From: Clostridiaceae bacterium
GTDB taxonomy: Bacteria; Bacillota; Clostridia; Saccharofermentanales; UBA5734
Reading direction: 5' to 3'
Length of the DNA stretch: 11,154 nt
Assembly: GCA_012519875.1 (NCBI GenBank)
Contig: JAAYPL010000053.1
Span: 1 to 11,154, forward strand
Shown: positions 1-6,517 of the stretch, in pieces
Numbering within the stretch: position 1 is the first letter of the stretch
How the letters are laid out: the number at the start of each line of letters is the position of its first letter
Notes under the pieces: model-generated
What the model was told of the DNA's origin: nothing
Database searches by the model: none
Seen by the model: the letters and a program-made list of their open reading frames with translations, nothing else
Program-made: the position numbers and the translations under genes

Positions 1-6
1 TGAGAA

Positions 7-41
7 AACCTTTTAACGAGTCCTGTGAGGCTGGAAGGGTT
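7..41 (+). promoter_or_regulatory. PyrR-binding RNA hairpin (anti-antiterminator)
   Basis: Positions 19-32 read AGTCCTGTGAGGCT, an exact match to the conserved PyrR binding loop ARUCCNGNGAGGYU. The upper stem pairs 19-22 with 29-32 around a six-base loop (CTGTGA). An asymmetric internal bulge (15-18 against 33) separates it from a lower stem pairing 7-14 with 34-41, with two G-T wobbles. This is the architecture known for Bacillus PyrR sites. Inference: PyrR with bound UMP/UTP stabilises this hairpin, which prevents the antiterminator and lets the downstream terminator form. The promoter for the leader lies upstream of the window. Confidence 0.92.
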
Positions 42-104
42 CCATAAATTGTCCGGATGCAAGTGGGAAAACCACATTTGCTTGAGCCGATTTATTGAGT
101 CTTC
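34..104 (+). promoter_or_regulatory. Candidate antiterminator structure of the pyr leader
   Basis: A long-range pairing can form between ATAAAT (44-49) and ATTTAT (90-95), flanked outside by GAAG (34-37) with CTTC (101-104) and inside by CGG (54-56) with CCG (87-89). It is capped by a local hairpin that pairs 59-62 with 78-81 and 63-66 with 72-75. The outer strands use bases of both the PyrR hairpin (34-41) and the terminator's 5' arm (97-104), so the three structures exclude one another as expected for pyr attenuation. The outer part contains an internal loop, and I judged the fold by hand, so its exact shape is uncertain. Confidence 0.55.
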
Positions 105-129
105 TGCCTGCGCGGAAGACTCTTTTGTT
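97..129 (+). terminator. Intrinsic terminator (attenuator) ahead of pyrR
   Basis: GAGTCTTC (97-104) pairs perfectly with GAAGACTC (115-122). The stem extends by T105-G114 and G106-C113 around a six-base loop, and TTTTGTT follows at 123-129. It sits between the PyrR binding loop and the pyrR start, so it acts as the conditional terminator of the operon. When pyrimidines are low the competing antiterminator would take its 5' arm and transcription would run into pyrR-pyrD. Confidence 0.92.
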
Positions 130-152
130 ACAAAGAAAAGGGGGGTGTGGCG

Positions 153-701
153 ATGAAACAAAAAGCTATCCTGATGGATGCCATGATGATGGATCGTGCA
201 CTGACACGAATCGCACATGAAGTTGTGGAAAAAAACAAAGGTATTGATAAGCTTTATCTTGTCGGCATCCAGCGGCGAGGTGTCCCGCTGGCCAAACGGA
301 TTGCCGAAAAAATTGCCGCAATCGAGGGGAGACGTCCCGAACTTGGCGTCTTGGATATTACCTTTTATCGCGATGACCTGAGCATGTTGGCCGCACATCC
401 GGTGATCAACAGCACATCAATGCCGTTCGCCATTGAAGGTAATAAGATTGTTCTGGTCGATGATGTTCTTTACACCGGAAGAACTTGTAGGGCCGCGATC
501 GAGGCTTTGTTCGACCTTGGCCGGCCGCAGCAGATTCAATTGGCTATCTTAATTGACCGGGGGCATCGGGAGTTGCCTTTCCGGGCGGATTTTATCGGTA
601 AAAATGTCCCTACTGCCAGAAGCGAAGTCGTTCATGTTTTGATTCAGGAGATCGATGGCCTGGATCAGGTTGTGCTTAGCGATGTAAGAGATAAGGGGTG
701 A
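153..701 (+). CDS. pyrR: PyrR bifunctional pyr operon attenuation regulator / uracil phosphoribosyltransferase
   Basis: This cytoplasmic RNA-binding protein senses UMP/UTP and drives termination in the pyr leader. The family also has uracil phosphoribosyltransferase activity (uracil + PRPP to UMP). The 182 residues match the usual length of about 180. The type I PRTase PRPP motif is intact (ILVDDVLYTGRT, roughly residues 99-110). Other family signatures are RALTRIAHE near the N-terminus, GIQRRGVPLA, DITFYRDDL and the C-terminal DRGHRELPFRADFIGKNVPT. I chose the ATG at 153, not the in-frame GTG at 147. The Shine-Dalgarno run AAGGGGGG ends at 145, giving 7 bases to the ATG but only 1 to the GTG, and MKQKAILMD then lines up with the known N-terminus. 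It is first in the operon, directly behind its own target RNA, so it should be autoregulated. Stop at 699-701. Confidence 0.96.
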   Translation: MKQKAILMDAMMMDRALTRIAHEVVEKNKGIDKLYLVGIQRRGVPLAKRIAEKIAAIEGRRPELGVLDITFYRDDLSMLAAHPVINSTSMPFAIEGNKIVLVDDVLYTGRTCRAAIEALFDLGRPQQIQLAILIDRGHRELPFRADFIGKNVPTARSEVVHVLIQEIDGLDQVVLSDVRDKG

Positions 702-708
702 TATCCAT

Positions 709-1638
709 ATGCAGCTTATCCATAAGGATCTCCTGGGAATCCAGCAATTAACCGTTGATGAAATCAATTTGATTCTGGATACCGCTGAAACGATGAAGAT
801 GGTTTTGCAGGCAAACAGCAAAAGAACCGCGCATTTGCAAGGTAAATCCATTGTCACGTTGTTTTATGAAAACAGCACCCGAACGCGACTGTCCTTTGAG
901 ATGGCCAGTAAATTCATGAGTGCCGCATCGGCCAACATCGCCACGTCCGGCAGCAGTGTCAACAAAGGTGAGTCTTTGGTGGACACCGCCAGGACGATCG
1001 ATATGATGTCGACGGATATTCTAATCATGCGGCACGGACAGTCCGGTGCTCCTCATTTGATCGCGCCCCGTGTCAAGGCTTCTGTAATCAATGCCGGCGA
1101 CGGTATGAACGAGCACCCAACGCAAGCTTTGCTTGATTTTTTTACCATGCGTCAGAAAAAAGGCGGATTTGAGGGTTTGCGCGTGGCTATCATCGGTGAC
1201 GTCCTGCACAGCCGGGTTGCCCGCAGTAATTTATGGGGCCTGATTAAATTAGGTGCTGAGGTGCGGTTGGCAGCCCCGCCAACCATGATGCCGCTGGGCC
1301 TTGCCGAGATGGGTGCTGTTGTCTGCCCCTCTGTTCGGGATGCGGTGCAGGGTGCCGATGTTGTCATGGCGCTCCGGATCCAGCTGGAACGAATGCGTGC
1401 AGCCATGTTTCCCTCGATCAGCGAATATGCTCGTTTTTTTGCGCTGGACGATGATGCCCTCCGCAGCGCCAGACCTGACGCCATCATCATGCATCCCGGT
1501 CCATGTAATCACGGCGTTGAGATGCCAACGCATATTTATGAAAGCTCGCAATCGGTAATCAATGAACAGGTGACCAACGGAGTGGCTGTTCGCATGGCCA
1601 TCATGTACCTGTTGCAGGCCAGGAGGAACGTAGGATGA
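709..1638 (+). CDS. pyrB: Aspartate carbamoyltransferase catalytic subunit
   Basis: Catalyses carbamoyl phosphate + aspartate to N-carbamoyl-aspartate, the committed step of pyrimidine synthesis. The 309 residues are the normal length for a catalytic chain. Visible motifs are the carbamoyl-phosphate loop STRTR (56-60) with LSFE after it, KGESLVDTART (86-96), HPTQALLD (136-143), the aspartate-domain segment GDVLHSRVARSN (163-174), LRIQLER (222-228) and MHPGP (261-265). One oddity is that the usual NRGVE after HPGP reads NHGVE here. A strong ribosome site AAGGGGTGAT (693-701 region) overlaps the pyrR stop, 7 bases before the ATG. No pyrI regulatory subunit gene is in the window, so this is probably an unregulated trimer of the Bacillus type, controlled at the RNA level by PyrR. 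The last bases overlap pyrC (ATGA). Confidence 0.97.
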   Translation: MQLIHKDLLGIQQLTVDEINLILDTAETMKMVLQANSKRTAHLQGKSIVTLFYENSTRTRLSFEMASKFMSAASANIATSGSSVNKGESLVDTARTIDMMSTDILIMRHGQSGAPHLIAPRVKASVINAGDGMNEHPTQALLDFFTMRQKKGGFEGLRVAIIGDVLHSRVARSNLWGLIKLGAEVRLAAPPTMMPLGLAEMGAVVCPSVRDAVQGADVVMALRIQLERMRAAMFPSISEYARFFALDDDALRSARPDAIIMHPGPCNHGVEMPTHIYESSQSVINEQVTNGVAVRMAIMYLLQARRNVG

Positions 1639-2897
1639 GGATGGTCATCGAAAATGGTCATGTCGTCGACCCGGCAACCGGCTTTAACGGCGTACGTCAG
1701 GTGTATATTGAAAATGGCTTAATCAGCGAGGGATTTGAGGGAAATCCGGATCGGATCATCGATGCGACCGGACTGACCGTTTTTCCGGGCCTGATTGATG
1801 CACATTGCCATTTGCGTGAACCGGGGCATGAGTATCGTGAAGACATCGTCAGCGGAACAAAAAGTGCGGCTAAGGGAGGTTTTACGACCGTCGCCTGTAT
1901 GCCGAACACCGTACCGGTCTGCGACCATGCGGCTCTGGTAAGATTCATTAAAGAAAAGAGCGCAAAAGAGGGTTATGCTCGTGTATTGCCGATCGGGGCG
2001 CTCAGCAAGGAGCAAAAAGGACTGGAATTGGCGGAAATAGGGCTGATGGCCGCGGAAGGGATCGTTGCTGTTTCGGATGATGGGCGACCGGTTGAGCGGG
2101 CTGATATCATGCGAAAAGGGATGCTTTATGCCAGCCATTTTGGACTGACCGTCATTTCGCATTGCGAGGACCTGTCGTTGGCTGAGGGTGGGCACATGAA
2201 TGAAGGTTTTTGGTCAACGTCATTAGGCCTTCGCGGTATTCCAACGGTATCGGAATCAATGATGGTTGCCCGAGAATGCTTGTTGTCCGAGTATTTAAAA
2301 TTACCTGTCCATATTGCCCATGTCAGTGCCCGAGCCTCAGTCGATCTGATTCGGGCCGCCAAGGCAAAAGGAGTGCAGGTCAGCGCCGAAACCTGCCCGC
2401 ATTATTTCACCTTGACCGATCAAGCCTGCCGGGGTTTTGATACCAATGCCAAAATGAATCCGCCACTTCGCGCTCAGGAGGATGTTGACGCTGTTATTCA
2501 AGGCCTGCAGGATGGAACCATTGACGTGATTGCCACCGACCATGCGCCTCATCATTTGGACGAAAAGGATCTGGAGTTCGGTTTGGCCAACAATGGCATC
2601 GTTGGCTTTGAAACGGCGTTGGCGCTGGGATACACTTTTTTGGTTCGAACCGGCCTTTTGACATTGACGCAATGGCTGGCGACGATGACGATCAATCCGG
2701 CCAGACTGCTGCAACCGGATTTGGGCACTCTGATGCCCGGCCGGCCGGCGGATCTTGTCTTAGTGGATCTGGAAAATCCTTTTACTTTCAATCGCGATGC
2801 CATGTTATCCAAGGCGCGGAATACGCCTTTTCATGGCTGGAATTTATACGGACGGGTACAGCTGACCATTTGCGACGGGAGGATTACCTATGAATAA
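1635..2897 (+). CDS. pyrC: Dihydroorotase, type I
   Basis: Zinc enzyme of the amidohydrolase superfamily that cyclises carbamoyl-aspartate to dihydroorotate. The 420 residues fit the type I (Bacillus-like) class, which is longer than the type of about 350 residues found in E. coli. Motifs in order are the metal site DAHCHLR (55-61, HxH at 57 and 59), EPGHEYRED, KGGFTTVACMPNT (80-92), SDDG (147-150) supplying the bridging Asp seen in this class, SHCED (His176), AHVSA (His229), CPHYF (254-258), NPPLR (275-279) and TDHAPH with catalytic Asp302. Metal-ligand residues appear complete, so the enzyme should be active. It starts at the ATG overlapping the pyrB stop (ATGA), with AGGAGG at 1621-1626 placed 8 bases upstream. 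A second ATG at 1641 is too far from that site. Translational coupling with pyrB is likely. Confidence 0.97.
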   Translation: MRMVIENGHVVDPATGFNGVRQVYIENGLISEGFEGNPDRIIDATGLTVFPGLIDAHCHLREPGHEYREDIVSGTKSAAKGGFTTVACMPNTVPVCDHAALVRFIKEKSAKEGYARVLPIGALSKEQKGLELAEIGLMAAEGIVAVSDDGRPVERADIMRKGMLYASHFGLTVISHCEDLSLAEGGHMNEGFWSTSLGLRGIPTVSESMMVARECLLSEYLKLPVHIAHVSARASVDLIRAAKAKGVQVSAETCPHYFTLTDQACRGFDTNAKMNPPLRAQEDVDAVIQGLQDGTIDVIATDHAPHHLDEKDLEFGLANNGIVGFETALALGYTFLVRTGLLTLTQWLATMTINPARLLQPDLGTLMPGRPADLVLVDLENPFTFNRDAMLSKARNTPFHGWNLYGRVQLTICDGRITYE

Positions 2898-3831
2898 TTT
2901 CGCAGATCGGCTGGAACAGAAGATTCACCAGACCGGCAATCCGACTGTGATCGGTCTGGATCCGGTGCTGGAATATATTCCGCAGGATATCATTGACTAT
3001 TTCAATGAGCAGTGTGATGATCCTGTTTTGGCTGCCAGCTTGGCAATCTATGAATTTAACAAGCGTTTGATTGATCATGTGGCTGATATTGTTCCGGCGG
3101 TCAAGCCGCAGGTTGCCTACTATGAGAAATATGGCTCTCACGGCCTGAGGGCTTTGCAACAGACCATACAATATGCCGCTAAGGCCGGCATGCTGGTGAT
3201 TGCTGATGGTAAGCGAAATGATATTGGCAGTACTGCCGAAGCTTATGCCTCGGCGTGGCTTGGCGAAAACATTTTGCCCGACGACAGCCGAAGCCCGATG
3301 TTTGACGCGGATGCTCTGACCGTTAATGCTTATCTTGGTCTGGACGGGATTAAGCCCTTTATTGATGTCTGTCGGAAAAAGGGGAAAGGTATTTTCATTT
3401 TGGTACGCACTTCCAATCCGTCTGCAGGGGATTTACAGGATTTAATCCTTTCGGATGGCAGGACTGTTTATGAGGCTATGGCGGCAAAAGTAGCAGAGTG
3501 GGGCGATGATCTGATCGGCGCATGCGGCTACTCGCCGGTCGGGGCTGTGGTTGGAGCCACTTGGCCGCTGCAGGCCGCCAAACTTCGCAGATTGATGCCG
3601 AAAGCGTTTATTCTTGTGCCCGGTTATGGTGCGCAAGGAGGAACCGCCGATGATGCGGTCAGCAGTTTTAGCTCGGACGGTCGTGGAGCCATTGTCAATG
3701 CATCGCGCAGCATCATGCTGGCCTGGAAGGCACAACAAATGGCTCCCGGAGACTTTGCCGCAGCAGCCAGACGAGAAGTCTTGCTGATGAAAGCGAAATT
3801 ACGGCAGGCCTTGGGAAAGAGACAAAGATGA
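2890..3831 (+). CDS. pyrF: Orotidine 5'-phosphate decarboxylase, type 2
   Basis: Decarboxylates OMP to UMP, the last step of the pathway. The 313 residues and motif set belong to the long type 2 subfamily found in clostridia, actinobacteria and others, not the short form of about 240 residues in Bacillus. Signatures are TVIGLDP (19-25), VKPQVAYYEKYG (71-82), the catalytic Lys/Asp stretch ADGKRNDIGSTAEAYA (105-120), LTVNAYLGLDGIKPF (143-157), FILVRTSNPSAGDLQDL (169-185), GYSPVGAVVGAT (213-224) and the phosphate-binding LVPGYGAQGG (242-251). It overlaps the end of pyrC by 8 bases, with GGGAGG at 2877-2882 as ribosome site. Its position in mid-operon, ahead of pyrK, differs from Bacillus, where pyrF follows pyrD. 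Confidence 0.96.
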   Translation: MNNFADRLEQKIHQTGNPTVIGLDPVLEYIPQDIIDYFNEQCDDPVLAASLAIYEFNKRLIDHVADIVPAVKPQVAYYEKYGSHGLRALQQTIQYAAKAGMLVIADGKRNDIGSTAEAYASAWLGENILPDDSRSPMFDADALTVNAYLGLDGIKPFIDVCRKKGKGIFILVRTSNPSAGDLQDLILSDGRTVYEAMAAKVAEWGDDLIGACGYSPVGAVVGATWPLQAAKLRRLMPKAFILVPGYGAQGGTADDAVSSFSSDGRGAIVNASRSIMLAWKAQQMAPGDFAAAARREVLLMKAKLRQALGKRQR

Positions 3832-3856
3832 CAGACCCTCAAAACAGGAGTTGAAA

Positions 3857-4654
3857 ATGCAAACAATTGAATTCAGCTGTCCGATAATTGACCGTGAGAG
3901 CATAAACGACCAGACAGTGGTTCTGACCCTGGAGGCTCCGGTTATCGCTCAAACGGCCTATCCTGGTCAATTTGTCAACCTGGCCAGCAACCAGTTTCTC
4001 CGCCGCCCTATCGGCATTATGAATGCCGATTCTAAAAAGGGCAGCATTCAGCTGGGGATACGAGTGTCGGGAGAAGGTACCCGCTTCCTCGCCGGGCAAA
4101 AAAAAGGTGATATTGTATCGCTCTTGGGTCCTCTTGGCCGGGGATTTCATCTGGAAGGTGCTCGGCGGGTCATTACCGTAGGTGGCGGAACCGGCGTTTT
4201 CCCCCTGTACTTTGTCCAGAAGGTCTGCCAGACCCGTGGTCTCGAGGGTATTGCGGTTTGCGGGTACAAGTCCCGCAAGGACAGCCTTCTGACCGATCAA
4301 TATGAAGCGTTGACTTGTCAAACATTATTTGCTTCAGAGACGGACGACGATATGGATTTTTCCGGTCACGCCGTGGCGGCGCTTGCCGATCTGCTTTTGA
4401 AGCTGAAACCGGTTCCGGAAACAATGATTCTGACCTGCGGACCGGAAACGATGATGGCGTCTGTTGCTGCGCTGGCTAAAAAGCATGGCATTTCATGCCA
4501 GGTTTCCTTGGAGGAACGCATGGCTTGCGGCATTGGTGTGTGTTTGGTTTGTGCCTGTAAAATCAAGCAAGGTGATGAGCAGGAAAGCGAATACCAGCGT
4601 TGCTGTACAGAAGGACCGGTTTTCAATGCGGAGGTGGTTGAATGGCAGATTTAA
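3857..4654 (+). CDS. pyrK: Dihydroorotate dehydrogenase B electron-transfer subunit (FAD, 2Fe-2S)
   Basis: Passes electrons from the PyrD flavin through a [2Fe-2S] cluster and FAD to NAD+. The 265-residue protein has the FAD-binding barrel with RRPIGI (49-54) and GEGTRFLAG (72-80), then LLGPLGRGF (89-97), the nucleotide-binding loop VGGGTGVFPLYF (108-119), TCGPETMM (193-200), and the cluster ligands C224, C229 and C232 in MACGIGVCLVC, with C249 or C250 in QRCCTEGPVF as the fourth. C234 and the doubled Cys near 250 are extra. The ATG at 3857 is preferred over the in-frame TTG at 3851, because CAGGAG (3845-3850) touches the TTG but lies 6 bases before the ATG. A 25-base gap separates it from pyrF. 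It overlaps pyrD by 13 bases, and the two products form one complex. Confidence 0.95.
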   Translation: MQTIEFSCPIIDRESINDQTVVLTLEAPVIAQTAYPGQFVNLASNQFLRRPIGIMNADSKKGSIQLGIRVSGEGTRFLAGQKKGDIVSLLGPLGRGFHLEGARRVITVGGGTGVFPLYFVQKVCQTRGLEGIAVCGYKSRKDSLLTDQYEALTCQTLFASETDDDMDFSGHAVAALADLLLKLKPVPETMILTCGPETMMASVAALAKKHGISCQVSLEERMACGIGVCLVCACKIKQGDEQESEYQRCCTEGPVFNAEVVEWQI

Positions 4655-5559
4655 CTGTTCGCGTAGGCAATGTTCAGTTTGCCAATCCGGTGATTGCGGC
4701 TTCGGGTACATTTGGCTTCGGACGGGAGATGCGTGTTTTTCAAGATCTGAGCCGAATCGGCGGAATTTGCTCCAAAGGCTTGACCTTGTTACCTAGAGCA
4801 GGCAATGCCACGCCTCGCGTGGCTGAAACGGCAAGTGGCATGCTCAACAGTGTCGGCCTGCAGAATCCCGGATTGCAGTCTTTTTTGGCGAATGAGCTAT
4901 CCTTTATGGCCGCTCTGGGTTGCCGAATTATCATCAATATTGCCGGCAATGATCACGAGGAATATTTGGAAATGTGTCGCCAATTGGATGCGACATCAAT
5001 TGATGCCATTGAACTGAATCTATCCTGTCCGAATGTTAGGGAAGGGTGTATGCTGATCGGAAGCAATCCGCAAATGATCGAAAAGCTGGTGGCCGCCGCC
5101 CGGCAAGTGACGAGAAAGCCCTTGTGGGCAAAATTGACACCTAATGTCACTTCTATTGCCGATATGGCCAGAGCAGCTGAGTCAGGGGGCGCTGATGCCG
5201 TTGTGCTGATTAACACGTTGCTGGGGATGGCGATCGACCGAAAATTACGCCGGCCGCTCCTTCGCAATAACACCGGCGGTTTGTCCGGTCCTGCCATCAA
5301 ACCGATCGCTTTGCGGATGGTGGCGGAGACTTATCGGGCGATCGGTATTCCCATTGTCGGCGTGGGCGGCATTATGGATGGAAATGATGTGTTGGAATTT
5401 ATGATTGCCGGTGCCGCTGCGGTTGAAATCGGCACGGCAAGTCTTGTCAGGCCGACGGCATGTCAAGACATCATAAGAGAAATCGAGACGATTATGGAGC
5501 TGGACGGTGTTTCTGAGGTCAGCCAATACACGGGCACATTGGCATTGTGGAATGGCTGA
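4642..5559 (+). CDS. pyrD: Dihydroorotate dehydrogenase B, catalytic subunit
   Basis: FMN enzyme that oxidises dihydroorotate to orotate. With PyrK it forms the NAD-linked class 1B enzyme of the cytosol. The 305 residues are the normal length. Motifs are NPVIAASGTFGFG (15-27), KGLTLLPRAGNATPRV (45-60), NSVGLQNPG (69-77), NIAGND (99-104), and the catalytic-cysteine segment IELNLSCPNV (Cys129), which marks a class 1 enzyme, not the serine-using class 2. Then come AKLTPNV (163-169), the phosphate-binding region GGLSGPAIKP (212-221) and GVGGIMDGNDVLEFMIAGA (240-258). There is no N-terminal membrane anchor, unlike the quinone-linked class. The start lies inside the 3' end of pyrK, behind GGAGGTGG (4630-4637), so translation is probably coupled at a fixed subunit ratio. 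Confidence 0.97.
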   Translation: MADLTVRVGNVQFANPVIAASGTFGFGREMRVFQDLSRIGGICSKGLTLLPRAGNATPRVAETASGMLNSVGLQNPGLQSFLANELSFMAALGCRIIINIAGNDHEEYLEMCRQLDATSIDAIELNLSCPNVREGCMLIGSNPQMIEKLVAAARQVTRKPLWAKLTPNVTSIADMARAAESGGADAVVLINTLLGMAIDRKLRRPLLRNNTGGLSGPAIKPIALRMVAETYRAIGIPIVGVGGIMDGNDVLEFMIAGAAAVEIGTASLVRPTACQDIIREIETIMELDGVSEVSQYTGTLALWNG

Positions 5560-5604
5560 TCCTATGTTAGATTGGTACTATGGGAACAACAAGAGGTGTT
5601 TTTC

Positions 5605-6459
5605 GTGACCGACCGTAAATCAATCATTCAATGGCTGTTCCAGACTCAGGCAATTCGAGTCTGCCTGCCTGATCAGCCTTTTTGGTATACATCGGGAACG
5701 CTGGGGCCATATTATATCAATACACATTTTTTATATGGCAGCGAAACCAGTGCCAAGGACCTGCTGGCACTGATTGAGTCGCTTGCGGCCGAGCCGCTTT
5801 CTTTACCACCGCAAATAAGTTTCGCCGTCGCAAAACAATACAACCTTGTTTCGGTCTTTAAGCGGGTCTGCGATCTGCTGGCAGGGTCTTTTTCGGCCGT
5901 CTCATTTGATATTGTTTCCGGCGGTGAGCGCCGCGATTTCTTTTTTTCCGTTCAGGTTGCCAACTTGTTGGGCAAACCTCATTTGAGCATCATGAAAAAT
6001 GGCACGATGATTCTCAGTCAGGACCATTTTACCGAGAACCTTTTGGTCGATACGGGAGACCTGGCAGGCAGTAAAGTATTGCATGTGGCCGATCTGGTGA
6101 CCGAAGCATCCAGCTATCAGCGGGCTTGGCTGCCCTCTGTCCGCCGTGCCGGTGCGGACATGCGGCAAACCGTTACGGTCATCGATCGCAACCAAGGGGG
6201 ACGGGAATGGCTGGCCGAGAACAATGTAACCTTAAAGTCTTTGGTATTGATTGATCGTTGCCTTTTTTTGCAGGCTCTGGCGGCCGGGCAAATCAATTCC
6301 GACCAGTTTGCCATGATCGATCGTTTTATAACCAGCCCTCGTGATTTTGCGCGCCATTTTCTTTACGAGCATCCGACATTTCTCGAGCAACAGATCGCCC
6401 TTGGTGGTCAAAACAGGGAAAGAGCCTTGCTTTGTAAAGAAAAAGGGTATGCCGAATAA
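5605..6459 (+). CDS. Divergent orotate phosphoribosyltransferase-like protein
   Basis: By position after pyrD this should supply the orotate + PRPP to OMP step. The protein can be aligned by eye to PyrE: SGTLGPYYIN (30-39) against the SG..SPYF.N motif, VSGGERRDFFFSVQVANLLGKPHL (104-127), and a TVIDRNQGG segment (190-198) where PyrE has LDRQERG. However, the PRPP motif expected as V(D)DV.T.G reads VLHVADLVTEASSY (158-171). The first acidic residue is Ala and the Gly is lost. The K-E-x-K-x-H-G catalytic loop is also not recognisable. At 284 residues it is longer than typical PyrE (190-215), with about 70 extra C-terminal residues. I chose the GTG at 5605, with AGAGGTG (5592-5598) 6 bases upstream, over an upstream TTG at 5572 that lacks such a site. 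It is either a diverged OPRT or a PRT-fold protein with another role. I withhold the symbol pyrE. Confidence 0.75.
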   Translation: MTDRKSIIQWLFQTQAIRVCLPDQPFWYTSGTLGPYYINTHFLYGSETSAKDLLALIESLAAEPLSLPPQISFAVAKQYNLVSVFKRVCDLLAGSFSAVSFDIVSGGERRDFFFSVQVANLLGKPHLSIMKNGTMILSQDHFTENLLVDTGDLAGSKVLHVADLVTEASSYQRAWLPSVRRAGADMRQTVTVIDRNQGGREWLAENNVTLKSLVLIDRCLFLQALAAGQINSDQFAMIDRFITSPRDFARHFLYEHPTFLEQQIALGGQNRERALLCKEKGYAE

Positions 6460-6517
6460 GCACAGCTGATTGCCAAGAGTGATGTGATTTTCCAGAAGTT
6501 AGCCGGGAGGGACAAAA

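Noticed and set aside
1719..2195. Minus-strand open frame of 158 codons inside pyrC
   Set aside because: It lies wholly antisense to a strongly supported gene, has no ribosome site of note and no recognisable domain. Open antisense frames are common in such codon usage.
2738..2752. GCCCGGCCGGCCGG tandem within pyrC as a repeat or site
   Set aside because: Short, in coding sequence (PGRPAD), and explained by codon choice.
3839..4321. Minus-strand open frame of 160 codons across the start of pyrK
   Set aside because: Shadow of pyrK, with no motif and no promoter or ribosome site.
4464..4796. Plus-strand open frame bridging the pyrK-pyrD overlap
   Set aside because: Out of frame with both genes, and the conserved motifs of PyrK and PyrD fully explain the bases.
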